Shown one piece after another: positions 45,372 through 52,600 of a stretch of 64,000 bases of DNA; the first letter of the stretch is position 1, and every line of letters begins with the position of its first letter. Made by a program: the position numbers and the translations under genes. The DNA is from Pachyseris speciosa. Its lineage: Eukaryota > Cnidaria > Anthozoa > Scleractinia > Pachyseridae. A model generated the notes under the pieces. The model was not told the DNA's origin. It made no database searches and saw only the letters and a program-made list of their open reading frames with translations. The stretch covers positions 58,501-122,500 of the forward strand of contig JAEMWC010001233.1 in the NCBI GenBank assembly GCA_016490735.1, given 5' to 3'.

Positions 45372-47506
45372 ACGAATTAAAAGACAAACTTCAATCGAAG
45401 AAGATGAAATTGTTTTGCTCAAATTGAAGAAACCAACTGTGAAATTACGAGCCGCAGAAAGCGAGCGAAAAATTAAGCCTCGTTTTGGTTTGGGTGTCCC
45501 ACACCTGGATTGAGCCTGCGAGCCAATCGAAAGCAAGTACCTGGCCAGCCGTCAACTTAAAAATAAACAGCTGACCTCGATGAGGTCTTAACTTAATCCC
45601 GCGATATGGTCACGTGACACTGGTCAGCGGATACCTTCTTTTGACAGGTGTCAATTGGCTATAAGATGGATGTCCTGTAACTAGCTGGTCAGCTGGGCCA
45701 GGTGGAGTATGGCCGCCATGTTGGATTATTATGATTATTATTAGAATATTATTAATTATTGGGCAACTCCGTCGTCGTGCGCGCCCAAAGCAATACCGCC
45801 AGCCATGATTACCACGAGAAAAGCAGTTGTAGGGTTTCTGTGCTCCGCTAAAAAAGAAATGCGAACCTTTCATCAAAGTTTTAATATCTACGGACAAAAA
45901 ACATGCGCCTCCCGTGATATAAAATCAGTTCATTAAAGAGCCACCCTAATAGTTGCAGAGGGCGAAGTCTAAAAAAGACCTTTTTCGATAACGGAGCAAC
46001 TTGTAAAAATTGTTTTTCGAATGAACACTGTGACAACAACAACAACAACAACAACAAAAATACTTTTTTACTCAAAACACTTAAAGACATATTTACATAG
46101 CAAGTGACAAAACTACAGTTGCTTAAAAAATAGATATGCTTAAAGTTGAGCCAGGAGGATAAAAGAACCTTGCGGTTTTCGAGTTATTCTCCTGCCTTAT
46201 AAGTGCAAAACAAAATAAGATTAAAGGATTGAAAGAGATGAGTAAATAAAGTGCAAACACAAGGAGACAGATCGAACCATATGAGCAGTGGATATTCAAA
46301 GGAGTTAAATGTTCAAAATGTTAGTTATCTCATGGAATTTTCGAGTTGTTAAGAGAAGAGGTATAGCTTAATTTGTTTGGAAAATTGATACACATTAAGA
46401 TTTTTCAAATAAGAAGAAATATTATGCCAAAAGATGGAAGCCATATTGGATATAATTTATTTCCCAGTGTTTGTTCTGACTCGTGGATTGTAGAGATTAT
46501 GACTCACGGCGTATCCAGTATAATAAGTATGTAAACTACTAGCGTACTGGAAGAAATCGTGGAAAACGTTTGGAAGAAGGTTCTTATGCCACAAGTGAAC
46601 AACATTGAGGTATTTTTATGCATGCCACGATTTCATTTTGGAAGGCCCCTCACTTATGAAAAAGCTTAACACATTCTACATAACAGCACCATAATTATAG
46701 ACACCCCTTATCCCGACAGGTACAAAATAATGACGACGTGCTGGAAAGAAGACCCCAATGAAAGACCCACATTTGCTGATTTGAGAAACAACTTGAAACA
46801 AATGGAAAACCAACACAAGGTATGACTTTTTGCTGAGGAGTTTGTTTTGAACTTGTACCCGATAAGGCAACAAGTCAAGGCTTGCCCTTCGTTTTTCCTC
46901 TTGTTTTTGTTTGTTTGTTTTTTTGCATGTTGTGTGTGCACGGACGCGTTAGATCTGGAACGACTTGATACACACATGCACTGCGAGAAAATTTGAGATT
47001 TGGGGTCGTTTTGCAAGCAGAGGCGCAACGTTATTTTGCGTTTTATTGACGCATATTGCTGCTCTGTAGGGAGCTATACCTGTAAGCAATAAGGATAATT
47101 ATGAAAAAAAAAAAAAAAAAAAAAAACTGAAATGTGCTTTAAGTTAGCGCACTGGCTGCCTATTTAAGTTCAACCTACTTATCAAATAAAGATTGATCGA
47201 TCAATTGATCGATTGATTGATTGGTTGGTTGATTGATTAGGATGTTTACACCAATGCGCAAAATGTCATACCAAAGAGTTTCCAAGGGATATAGGATAGA
47301 CCCACCAATCAATGATTGGTGTTAGTAACATTGTTTCCCAAAAGGTTTGTTGTTGCCCCCTGTTGCTTTGATTAGCAGCTCTAATGGTGGGACGCTTTAT
47401 GAAAACGTATCTTTTTTTCTTTCTGTTTCGTTTATTACAGCGGTTGATCAACATGGAAATGTACGACACTCACCAGTACGCAAATGTTGAAGACTTATGT
47501 GTCTAG
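22759..47506 (+). CDS. Receptor tyrosine kinase with SEA domain: signal peptide, SEA, TM, kinase
   Basis: Exons: 22759-22825, 26366-26484, 27664-27842, 28481-28594, 29263-29281, 30251-30570, 30803-30913, 36564-36754, 36903-37025, 37217-37287, 37848-37888, 41462-41558, 46720-46819 and 47441-47506 (stop TAG); one short exon in the middle of the SEA domain is unresolved. From 27664 to the stop every junction is phase-consistent with consensus splice sites. The product is roughly 540 residues: a cleaved signal peptide, one SEA domain (a fold that often self-cleaves outside the cell), one TM helix and a full intracellular tyrosine kinase. All catalytic motifs are present: GKGTFGQV loop, VAVKML lysine, [11 protein letters not shown] (TDFGMARD) and the RPTF C-lobe arginine. 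It resembles the FGFR-like RTKs expanded in cnidarians (family inference). No Ig exon lies between its signal peptide and SEA exons. Introns total over 20 kb and are packed with transposons. Confidence 0.85.
23061..23739. other. Intron 1, no recognisable content
   Basis: AT-rich intron sequence between the duplicated block and the LINE. No exon-like block was supported. Confidence 0.5.
23740..26010 (-). mobile_element. CR1/L2-like LINE with reverse transcriptase, 5'-truncated
   Basis: Read on the minus strand from 25964: a linker ([20 protein letters not shown]), then the reverse transcriptase over 25666-24209 with [46 protein letters not shown] and the catalytic YADDTQLY box, and finally the C-terminal segment (24240-23944) with [16 protein letters not shown]. 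The AP endonuclease that should precede this is absent. Two frameshifts (about 25640 and 24220) break the frame, so it is not autonomous as it stands. The 3' end carries an ATT run near 23745-23762. It is inserted in intron 1 of the SEA-kinase gene, antisense to it. Confidence 0.9.
26020..26165. mobile_element. Second-family palindromic repeat (tRNA part missing)
   Basis: ATATATGACAATCATATATTTGAACTGCGG, split here across several words in the sequence, is followed by an inverted pair CACTACTTAAGTAGT/ACTGCTTAAGTAGTG. The same phrases flank the tRNA-like core at 44125-44460. It lies directly at the 5' boundary of the LINE. Confidence 0.65.
26366..26484 (+). CDS. Exon 2: first half of a SEA domain
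   Basis: Acceptor TTTTCGTAAG, donor GTAAGT; enters in phase 1, matching exon 1. It reads [20 protein letters not shown] and then [11 protein letters not shown]. This is the opening strand and first helix of a SEA domain (hydrophobic strand, N-[x]-EY-x-x-[D/E]L, then an amphipathic helix). It is too short to appear as a conspicuous open frame. Confidence 0.7.
26793..26850. repeat. (ATT)n microsatellite
   Basis: About 19 consecutive ATT units. Confidence 0.97.
27454..27489 (+). CDS. Possible mini-exon in the SEA domain
   Basis: A 36-nt open block between TTTTGTTTTCAG and GTGACA reads [12 protein letters not shown] in phase 0, which resembles the strand before the GSV motif of SEA domains. Exon 2 ends in phase 0, but the next exon needs phase 2, so this block leaves a one-base conflict. 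It is either not an exon, or one boundary is misjudged, or the gene has a lesion here. Confidence 0.25.
27664..27842 (+). CDS. Exon: second half of the SEA domain and stalk
   Basis: Acceptor CAATTTTCAG, donor GTAATG; enters in phase 2 and leaves in phase 1. It reads [20 protein letters not shown], then helix 2 ([19 protein letters not shown]) and NSSSIVA, the typical second half of a SEA domain. A Tyr-rich stalk follows. The GSV here is the strand motif; I do not see a clear GSVVV-type self-cleavage loop. Confidence 0.8.
28481..28594 (+). CDS. Exon: transmembrane helix of the kinase receptor
   Basis: Acceptor CATTGCAG, donor GTAATC, phase 1 to phase 1. A Cys-rich juxtamembrane [10 protein letters not shown] precedes the span [20 protein letters not shown], then the basic stop-transfer VWLHRK. 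It is interchangeable in phase with the TM exon at 19378-19482. Confidence 0.88.
28688..28975. mobile_element. Palindromic MITE and adjoining inverted repeat
   Basis: CTAACCGAGTTCGAGGTCCG at 28688 is mirrored by GGACCGAGAAAACGAGGTTAG ending at 28835, around a GCGCGAAGCGCGC centre. A second inverted pair based on TTATTATATCTCT continues to 28975. Confidence 0.7.
29263..29281 (+). CDS. Mini-exon: juxtamembrane, basic
   Basis: A 19-nt exon between TTTTTTTCAG and GTAAGG; enters in phase 1 and leaves in phase 2. It codes SRRKER-like basic residues directly after the TM helix. The next exon (30251) enters in phase 2, so it converts the phase between the ectodomain exons (all phase 1) and the kinase exons. 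Confidence 0.75.
29771..29843 (-). tRNA. tRNA-Thr(GGT)-like sequence inside a repeat
   Basis: Box A and box B are visible. The T loop is altered (GTTTCAACC for GTTTGAACC on the plus strand), so internal promoter function is doubtful. The anticodon loop on the minus strand reads CCGGTAT. Confidence 0.45.
30033..30105 (+). tRNA. tRNA-like sequence inside a repeat
   Basis: GGCTTCATAGCTCAGTTGG through GGGTTCAAACCC to GAAGTCC, a cloverleaf-compatible copy of the same tRNA. Anticodon loop CCGGGAT; the D stem has a mismatch (GCTC with GAAC). Confidence 0.45.
30251..30570 (+). CDS. Exon: juxtamembrane region and kinase N-lobe start
   Basis: The acceptor ATTAATTAAG was chosen over CTTACAG (30285) because only it gives phase 2 entry to match the mini-exon. 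It codes a Ser-rich juxtamembrane segment, then [30 protein letters not shown] and VAVKMLK. The nucleotide-binding Gly loop (GKGTFGQV) and the ATP-anchoring Lys (AVK) are present. It ends in phase 1 at GTGCCA. Confidence 0.88.
30803..30913 (+). CDS. Exon: kinase helix C
   Basis: Acceptor ATGTCGCAG, donor GTAAGG, phase 1 to phase 1. [20 protein letters not shown] contains the helix C Glu that pairs with the catalytic Lys, then GCVTKS leading to the gatekeeper strand. As in other RTKs, an LGxH-type HPHIIKLLG follows helix C. Confidence 0.9.
31254..31569. mobile_element. Outer inverted repeat, left copy
   Basis: About 315 bp from ATACTCCCATATCACGCACC to TGTGTTTATACT. It is the diverged reverse complement of 36023-36336. 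The pair could be the long terminal inverted repeats of one element now holding other insertions, or two opposed copies of a short repeat. Confidence 0.7.
31566..32148. mobile_element. MITE-like element with 75-bp inverted ends
   Basis: TATACTAGTGGTCAACTTTT at the left is mirrored by AAAAAGTCGACCACTAGTATA at the right, and pairing continues inward through TTAAGACTCAGCTA and ATTTACTCAATAC. The unique centre is about 430 bp. It lies between the outer repeat and the foldback element. Confidence 0.75.
32337..32667. mobile_element. Insertion in the left arm only, 50-bp inverted ends
   Basis: TGCACATGTCATCGGCTTCC and its mirror GGAAGCCGATGACATATGCA bound this block, with GTGGGGTCGACCCCCGGG shared by both ends. 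The right arm of the foldback element lacks it at the corresponding site (GGTCAACGATACAAAGGACC, near 35190), so it entered after the arms formed. Confidence 0.8.
32910..33030. repeat. Subterminal short repeats of the foldback arm
   Basis: Repeated GGACTGCGGAC and TATAAAAC words occur here and, mirrored, at 34820-34950; a third, diverged set is at 33765-33850 and 34005-34100. Such clusters can be transposase-binding sites in foldback and MULE elements; that role is inferred. Confidence 0.6.
35356..36022. other. Intron segment with an ATCGAT-rich cluster
   Basis: Between 35356 and 35470 ATCGAT and TCGAT words recur about ten times. The rest (to 36022) shows nothing recognisable. Confidence 0.5.
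36023..36336. mobile_element. Outer inverted repeat, right copy
   Basis: Reverse complement partner of 31254-31569, including CACAATCCAAGATGGCGGTG near its end. Divergence is higher than between the arms of the foldback element, so this pair is older. Confidence 0.7.
36564..36754 (+). CDS. Exon: kinase hinge and helices D-E
   Basis: Acceptor TTTCGCTTAG, donor GTAAGT; phase 1 to phase 0. [20 protein letters not shown] is the gatekeeper strand, hinge and helix D ([13 protein letters not shown], as in FGFR/VEGFR-like RTKs). A polar kinase insert of about 20 residues ([16 protein letters not shown]) follows, then [18 protein letters not shown]. The two adjacent Tyr residues in the insert are candidate phosphosites (inference). 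Confidence 0.9.
36766..36832. repeat. Purine-rich (GA/GGGA)n tract
   Basis: GAGAGAGAGGGAGGG followed by GGGGAGGGG units directly after the splice donor. Confidence 0.95.
36903..37025 (+). CDS. Exon: kinase catalytic and DFG loops
   Basis: Acceptor TTTTTCGTAG, donor GTATTT; phase 0 to phase 0. [20 protein letters not shown] carries the catalytic HRD Asp and the tyrosine-kinase-specific [16 protein letters not shown] carries the Mg-binding DFG. Activation loop: ENIYERKTT, with a single Tyr where FGFRs have a YY pair. Confidence 0.93.
37217..37287 (+). CDS. Exon: activation loop end and P+1 region
   Basis: Acceptor GTGGTAG, donor GTAAGT; phase 0 to phase 2. [20 protein letters not shown]: the PVKW of tyrosine kinases is present, but the next motif is TAYEAL instead of the usual (M/T)APEAL, so the APE proline is Tyr. 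Confidence 0.9.
37848..37888 (+). CDS. Exon: kinase helix F
   Basis: A 41-nt exon, acceptor CTTTTATAG, donor GTAAGG; phase 2 to phase 1. Reads [17 protein letters not shown] across the junctions, with the invariant helix F Asp. Confidence 0.9.
38270..38440. mobile_element. tRNA-bearing repeat, internally deleted
   Basis: Starts GATCCTCGCAGTTGTGAACG as the other units do. The tRNA part is reduced to its T arm and fused to an inverted end, then TATGATTTATTTCATATATC. Confidence 0.7.
38441..39436. other. Intron, no recognisable content
   Basis: No repeat or coding motif is recognised. The open frames here are in AT-rich sequence without family signatures. Confidence 0.45.
39437..41249. mobile_element. 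TTAA-flanked DNA transposon, non-autonomous
   Basis: GGGCCCATTGAAGTATCT at 39437 mirrors AGATACTTTAATGGGCCC ending at 41249, with one mismatch in 18 bp; looser pairing (GTTGCTAAGG and CCCTAGCAAC) follows inward. TTAA lies on both sides (39433-39436 and 41250-41253). TTAA duplication is characteristic of the piggyBac and Kolobok superfamilies. The 1.8 kb interior shows no transposase; two short frames (40176-40361 and 40491-40754, plus) are of unknown origin. Confidence 0.75.
41462..41558 (+). CDS. Exon: kinase helix G region
   Basis: Acceptor TTTTTCAG, donor GTAAGC; phase 1 to phase 2. [20 protein letters not shown] and [13 protein letters not shown], as in FGFR-like kinases (SPYPG..., ...GYRMEKP). 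Confidence 0.92.
41880..42180. repeat. Possible repeat with paired TTTGATC/GATCAAA motifs
   Basis: CATTCTCATCCAACATTTCG and nearby words recur in altered form at 48610-48760. It is probably an interspersed repeat; boundaries were not established. Confidence 0.3.
43047..43541 (-). mobile_element. 5'-truncated LINE nested in another LINE
   Basis: The minus strand reads [20 protein letters not shown], then [16 protein letters not shown] and [20 protein letters not shown], the C-terminal end of a coral-type LINE protein. It ends at 43050-43085 in TTGA/ATTG tetranucleotide repeats. TCAAT occurs at both junctions (about 43042 and 43539), a possible target duplication. Confidence 0.75.
44125..44460. 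mobile_element. Second-family tRNA-bearing repeat nested in a LINE
   Basis: A phrase of about 100 bp (GAATATATGAAAATCATATA ... CACTACTTAAGCAGTAGTGA) occurs at both ends in the same direction (44137 and 44346). Between them is a partial minus-strand tRNA-like sequence with box A (TTAGCTCAGTCGG at 44278-44290) and no box B. It interrupts the LINE frame. Confidence 0.75.
45371..46719. other. Intron, mostly unrecognised
   Basis: Contains a (CAA)n run (46035-46058) and a short inverted GCCACCATG-type segment. No coding sequence was supported. Confidence 0.4.
46720..46819 (+). CDS. Exon: kinase C-lobe end
   Basis: Acceptor TCCCGACAG, donor GTATGA; phase 2 to phase 0. [20 protein letters not shown] carries the CW...RPTF motif with the C-lobe arginine, then the final helix [13 protein letters not shown]. 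Confidence 0.93.
47104..47240. repeat. Poly-A run and (GATT)n tetranucleotide repeat
   Basis: About 23 A residues followed, after about 55 bp, by GATTGATTGGTTGG-type units; this may be the tail of an interspersed repeat. Confidence 0.85.
47441..47506 (+). CDS. Terminal exon of the SEA-kinase receptor
   Basis: Acceptor TTTATTACAG; phase 0. Reads [20 protein letters not shown] and ends V-stop (TAG 47504-47506). The tail has Tyr residues in acidic context (MYDT, QYANV), plausible docking sites when phosphorylated; QYANV fits the Grb2-type YxN pattern (inference). Confidence 0.9.
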   Translation, partial: RLINMEMYDTHQYANVEDLCV

Positions 47507-47862
47507 AATTACAAAGCGGATCGTCTGAGGAGCTAAGCAGCGATTTAAGAGTGAACTCATGGACAACTGATTCGATTTTGTCAAATAATTGTTGTGTCTT
47601 GTATCAGAGTTAAAGCGTCATTAGACTAGTTTTTAGAAGTAAGAAAGGTCAGAAGGCTATGTCTCATGAAGAGGTCTATTCCTTCCGAGTTTCTGCTCCA
47701 ATTTATGTTTAGCACACTAATATCTTTCGATCAAGTATTCTAAATGTTCGTTTTACCAAATATATTGTCGTAATGGATCGTTAGTGATCAAAAACGCTTG
47801 AGACAACATTGCCGGGATTATTATGTCAAAAGCTTTAAGCCAGCTGTGTTCTTGAACTAATA

Positions 47863-48003
47863 GGTGGTTTGCACGTTACGTCATCGCCGCCATGCTGGTG
47901 GACGTAAACAATACATCTCTCATTAGCTCCTTTTGTCCGTCCACCAGCATTTGTTCGTTTCACCATTGTTATCTGTGTCTCTAGAGATTGGCTACAAACC
48001 ACC
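47863..48003. mobile_element. TA-flanked MITE, 141 bp
   Basis: GGTGGTTTGCACGTTACGTC at the left, CTACAAACCACC at the right, and TA on both sides. The paralogous site near 21190 (CTAATATCGAGTC) lacks it. A related, more diverged copy lies at about 48768-48910. Confidence 0.8.
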
Positions 48004-48767
48004 TATTGAGTCAGCTTGAATTGATTTCTCTGCTGCGCTGGTTGTTGAGCCATCTAAACTAAACCTGCTTGGTAGGAGGGTTCATTCCGGTTTTCAGATT
48101 AGGTATTTAGCCCTAACTACAATTGGCACACTAAATAGGGTCATCCTAGGAAGCCACACCAAGACTCATTATGTAAATATTCTGACAGAGTTGGCACAAC
48201 ACGACCACCGGAAAGCTTTAGACACTGAAGTTGGTTGGGTTTGTTAAGCAGATTTGAACATTAACAGTAAGACTAATATGGCCATTCTTCCAGGCTGGGA
48301 AAGGGAACAAGGAAATATCAAACACGTGTCTAACGTAGAAGTGTGTTATTTCAAATATAATCACTCAATCTTGGTCTTTCACATCGCCGATGTGCCTGCA
48401 CAGTCGGACACAACTTCGCAAGCACTTCGGCGATAAAGACCCGGGAGACCATCTACTGTCCGTTGGAGTACTGTTCACATACGAGGAAACACTATCCCAG
48501 GTACTCCCAGGGACATGTCGCCGGTGCTTTGGCTGCTTATGAACACCAGGGTTTACTGACATTCTAACGATGCTGTGTGAAATGGGGTAGCTAAAGAATC
48601 AAACATTTTTGTTCGTAACGTGAAGTGTTGGATGAAAATTTTTGATTATCTCAATCATGGAAAACCGTTCAAATGCAAAGCTGAGAGGCGGCTAAACGGT
48701 CAAACATGCTCTTCCAACACGACTGATAAAGACTGATGTTGGATGGAAATGTTTGATCGTTCAGCCG

Positions 48768-48910
48768 GGGCGTATGCACGTTACGTCATCATCACCATCT
48801 TAATGTACCGTGAACAAAAAATTTCTCATTAGCTTCTTTTGTTATTGTCCACCAACATGGCCGCCAACCCATTGTCATTTGAATCCCTAGAGACTGGTTG
48901 CATACCCTCT
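48768..48910. mobile_element. Diverged copy of the 141-bp MITE
   Basis: GTATGCACGTTACGTCATCA through GACTGGTTGCATACCC corresponds to the element at 47863-48003, with mirrored ends GGGCGTATGCA/TGCATACCC. Confidence 0.65.
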
Positions 48911-49160
48911 ATTAATAGTAATAAAAAGAGGCGAAATAAAGCTCTCCTGACAGGTGGTAACTGAGTACGAAATAAATGCAGTGCAGTCTCCATTTTGTTT
49001 ATGAAACCACGCAACCATTATTACCTCAAATAGGTTTAATACATAAATAATTAGTCAAAAATAGCGTTTAATGCAGCAAATAAATGTCAGGACTAATCAC
49101 ACATTTTGAACAAACTACAACCTATTTACAAAACGTACACCAAGCAGTTCAATTATAAAG

Positions 49161-49255
49161 ACTTTCATGTCACGTCGCTCTGAAAATAAACAGAAGGCCC
49201 AATACCAGTTTTGGAAACAGATTTGTCGCTTTTATATCCCTATCACAAACACAAG
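49161..49255 (+). promoter_or_regulatory. Conserved upstream block of the next receptor copy
   Basis: ACTTTCATGTCACGTCGCTC matches 22390 and lies upstream of the signal peptide exon at 50971, although the distance is longer here (about 1.8 kb, with repeats between). Confidence 0.35.
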
Positions 49256-49689
49256 ACCGTGGTGAACCATTTCGTCTTATGAAAGAAGAAATGGACTACG
49301 TTTTCTCAAGGCTCCAAAGGAAACGTAAGTTAAAGTGGTTTGTAAAGATTTTTCCAGGTAAAGACACACGATAACAATTCTGGCAGTCCAGTTTCTATCG
49401 GAAAAAAAATTTACTAGACTTCTTGTTTTAACAAAAGTTTCACCAGCAACAAAAAAACTCCTCGTAAACTGTTCATTGAACATCGACCGTACCTTCTGTT
49501 AAGTTTCGCGCCTAGCGCTCTGAACATGAACTAAACAAAAACTTGCTCGGAATGACTGAAGAACAGCCAGACGAAAGTCTTCGACGCTTTTACGCCAAGG
49601 CACAGACTTAAACATCAACGTTTTACATCTCCACAAGGCTTTTCAGATCGTATTTTGAATTTGATTCAACTTTGAGGCCCTTTCAGGGT

Positions 49690-49850
49690 AAATTCCGACA
49701 AGCGACATGGCCCAAAAAGTAGCGACAGCACAGAAAATGAAATCCCGATAGGCGACATCACTTCCGGCAAAATTCCGACGAGAATTAGCGATTTAAACAC
49801 CGACACGGGAGATTTTTGGTAAAATTCAGACAAGCGACACGGGATCCTTC
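49690..49850. repeat. Degenerate short tandem motif
   Basis: AAATTCCGACAAGCGACAT and variants (ATCCCGATAGGCGACAT, AAATTCAGACAAGCGACAC) recur four or five times at irregular spacing of 30-60 bp. Confidence 0.55.
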
Positions 49851-50019
49851 CCTTACAGGGCCTTAACTTTCTGCGGCAAGTGACAATTTTAATTTATGCG
49901 AGGCATAGGCCTCACGTCAAACTGTCAACTTTTTAGCCAATGAAAGTTGCTTAGCTAGCCAATCAGAAAGCGAGAAAAGCTATTGACAAGGTTCGCGTAA
50001 GTTTTAAAAAAATTAATTT

Positions 50020-50650
50020 AATCAAATGAAGAAAGATCCTTGCAGTTGCGAACGCAATTTATACAATTGCGAAAAGAAGCCTGAAAAAAAAAAAAAAAAA
50101 AATGGCGGACTTCAACGGGGTTTGAACCCGTGACCTCGCGGTAACTGCGCGATGCTCTAACCAACTGAGCTATGAAGCCATTGACGTTGGGAGCAGGTCA
50201 ATTGTGGGTTCATTTGTTCCCGTGAAAGAAATGAGTGTAAATGAAAAATGAAATGAATCATATATGAACTGCGGAATGAAATCAAATGAAGAATGATCCT
50301 CGCAGTTGTGAACCCAATTTATACAATTGCGTAAAGAAGCCTGAAATTAATTCAGGACTTCAACGGGGTTGGAACCCCGTTGAAGTCCTGACTTTTTTTT
50401 TCAGGCTTCCTTTCGCAATTGCATAAATTGGGTTCACAACTGCAAGGATCATTCTTCATTTGATGAAATTAATTTTATTTTGTTAGAGCACCGCGTCGGT
50501 ACCGCGAGCTCACAGGTTCAAACCCCATTGTAGTCCTGAATTTTTTTCAGGCTTCTTTTCGCAATGGTATAAATTGTGTTCACAACTGCGAGGATCATTC
50601 TTGATTTGGTTTCATTTCCGCAGTTCATATATGATTCATTTCATATTTCA
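50020..50650. mobile_element. Cluster of tRNA-bearing repeats, two direct units and one inverted
   Basis: Units start at 50028 and 50285 (AATGAAGAAAGATCCTTGCA and AATGAAGAATGATCC). A reversed unit runs to 50650. In the middle unit the tRNA part has collapsed to a perfect hairpin (AGGACTTCAACGGGGTT and its complement at 50356-50394). Confidence 0.85.
50107..50179 (-). tRNA. tRNA-like sequence inside a repeat
   Basis: Acceptor, D and T arms match the copies at 14428 and 29771, with intact box A and box B. The anticodon region is altered (GCGCAGTTACCGC on the minus strand). Probably not a functional tRNA gene. Confidence 0.45.
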
Positions 50651-50970
50651 TTTACACAAAATTAATTTACTTATTTACGTATGTTCAAGGTTGTTTACGG
50701 TGCCTTTTCTCTTCATTTAAACCCGGCATTTTGGGGTTTGTTATTGTAAAAACCAAATTGCGTCAGTTTTTTACGTGTCTGTCCTCTTATTGAAGATGAA
50801 TTTCGTCATAACATTGTCAAAGTTTGCTGTGGAAATCACTCGCCTTCGGCTCGTGGTTTACAGCAGTCAATTACCGTACACTAAAAATTCCTCGTTCCCA
50901 GACTCCCAGTTCGCTGACCGTTCATTATTACAGCGACGTTTGTGTAGCAACTGTTTCACGAGGCGAAAAT

Positions 50971-51034
50971 ATGTCTTTATCTGTGAAGTTTAATTTATTA
51001 CTACTTGGGCTGTCTCTTTGTCACGAAGAAGCAG
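50971..51034 (+). CDS. Signal peptide exon of a further receptor copy
   Basis: ATG at 50971 begins MSLSVKFNLLLLGLSLCHEE and ends before GTAAGC in phase 1. It is the paralogue of 22759-22825 (the same LLLLGL core and E-rich end). The next matching exon is the broken Ig exon at 59194, 8.2 kb downstream. Later exons of this copy would lie beyond the window. Confidence 0.8.
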
Positions 51035-51290
51035 GTAAGCCGTTAGAATCCATTTCTTGTTGATTATAACCTTTGCTTTTCTGCAAAGTTATCTGTCATG
51101 TCAAAGTATGTCGGTTAACTGCGTTAAAATCAAGTATAAGTCCTAGTTTTGTGTAGATGAATCAGTAATTCATACAATATGGATTGTATCTATGTATATT
51201 AATAACTAGTTTTTTTTAATGAAAATGAAAGAAAAACATACTTAGGAAAAGACGGAAGTTATAAAATATTGACTTCGTAACTGGTGCACA

Positions 51291-52600
51291 CGTCATGTCA
51301 CACATGTCATGAGGCGCGATTGAAGATTTTTTCGAACCTGTACGTAGACAGAGATAGGTTCATTGTGCATTTCTTCGAAACGAGTGAAATATTGAAATGC
51401 TGAGTCCATACAACGGATGTATTTTGATCTTTAAATAAACAGCCAGAGACCAATTGAAAATTGACGGCATCCTCATAGTTTCGGCCATTTATTTAGGGTT
51501 TCTCCATCTGTCTCGCAACAGTGTTAAAGAGGCAAAATTAGGTTCCAAAACAAATTAAACAAACATGCACAGCGGAACAAGTCTTTGCTTCGATTCCGGT
51601 CGAAAAGGCGGTGACCCAATTTCCGGGAAACACAGGAGTTTTTTTTTCTCTTAAATCCGTTCTTTCCGAGAAAACGGTGTCATGATTAAACACTGTACCA
51701 CTGTACTGGGGGCAAAACCAAAAAGTTTTGATTGAAATGCGTGTAGTTAAATTGGAAACTCCAGAGGGTTGGGGCCATTGCAAACCAAAAAATCCTTCCA
51801 TGGGGGAGGTATGCATATTTTCTGGAACCAAACATTCAAAGTGACACAATGCTCCATGGTCATTGCTTTGCCTGGGGTTACCCTCACACCACTAGCATCA
51901 AATAGCAATAATGTCTTCTTCTTAATGTTAAAATTCACAGCCCTTAGCTTATTGAGATATAACATCATGTCACAGCAGAATTGATATAAAGGCAAACTCT
52001 TCAGTTATGACACAAGTAGCATTATGTAGGTACTTGCTATAACAAATAGCAAGTAGGTTGCTTAACCTAATTTTCTTTGGATAGTTTTACACTGACCTAA
52101 AAGGATCAGTAACAACTTGGGAAAATTTTATACGGTGAGAACTGTTCAGAGTTCTGCATCATATCAACAGGGTTGTCATCCCTCCCGGATAATCCAGGAG
52201 ACTCCAGATTTTGGATCGTATCCCCCAGTCTCCAGATTAGCATCTGAAATCTCCGGGAAATCACTGTCCAGAGTTTGCCATTTCTTGTGAGACTTGACTC
52301 TCACAACAATAAAATTTCAAATATTTTGCATTGTTTGGGCTATTTTACTGTTAACATGGCAGGGCTTTCAATAAGTTTTTTTACAAGCTGCTGCTCAGGA
52401 GGTAGAGCAGGCGGCTGTGACAACCAAGGGAGCTGTAAGAAATACAAAGAAATACAAACTGAATAGACAGCGGTAAGTGGTGTGATAGGCGGTGGTAAAC
52501 TGCCGGTAACTGGCTTTTATTGAAACCCCTGCCTGGACAACAAAATTAAAACATTTCCTCATAAACTCCAACAAACCGTTCTTGCAAGCAATTGCCATTG
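51291..52600. other. Intron, no recognisable gene content
   Basis: Two overlapping minus-strand frames (51538-51849 and 51747-51995) look like parts of an interspersed repeat but show no family motif that I can name. Confidence 0.35.

Larger units (their letters stand above)
47755..51290. repeat. Tandem-duplicated intergenic and first-exon block, copy 2
   Basis: Counterpart of 21090-23060, starting 250 bp after the stop codon of the kinase gene and ending after the signal peptide exon at 50971 (AAATATTGACTTCGTAACTG). It has been lengthened by two small MITEs (47863, about 48768) and the tRNA-bearing repeats at 50020-50650. Confidence 0.8.

Noticed and set aside
48254..48562. Short frames between the kinase gene and the next signal peptide exon
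   Set aside because: The homologous stretch at 21400-21720 does not keep the frames, so the duplicated sequence is probably non-coding.
51538..51995. Two overlapping minus-strand frames of 80-100 codons
   Set aside because: They may belong to an interspersed repeat, but no motif could be named and no boundary found.
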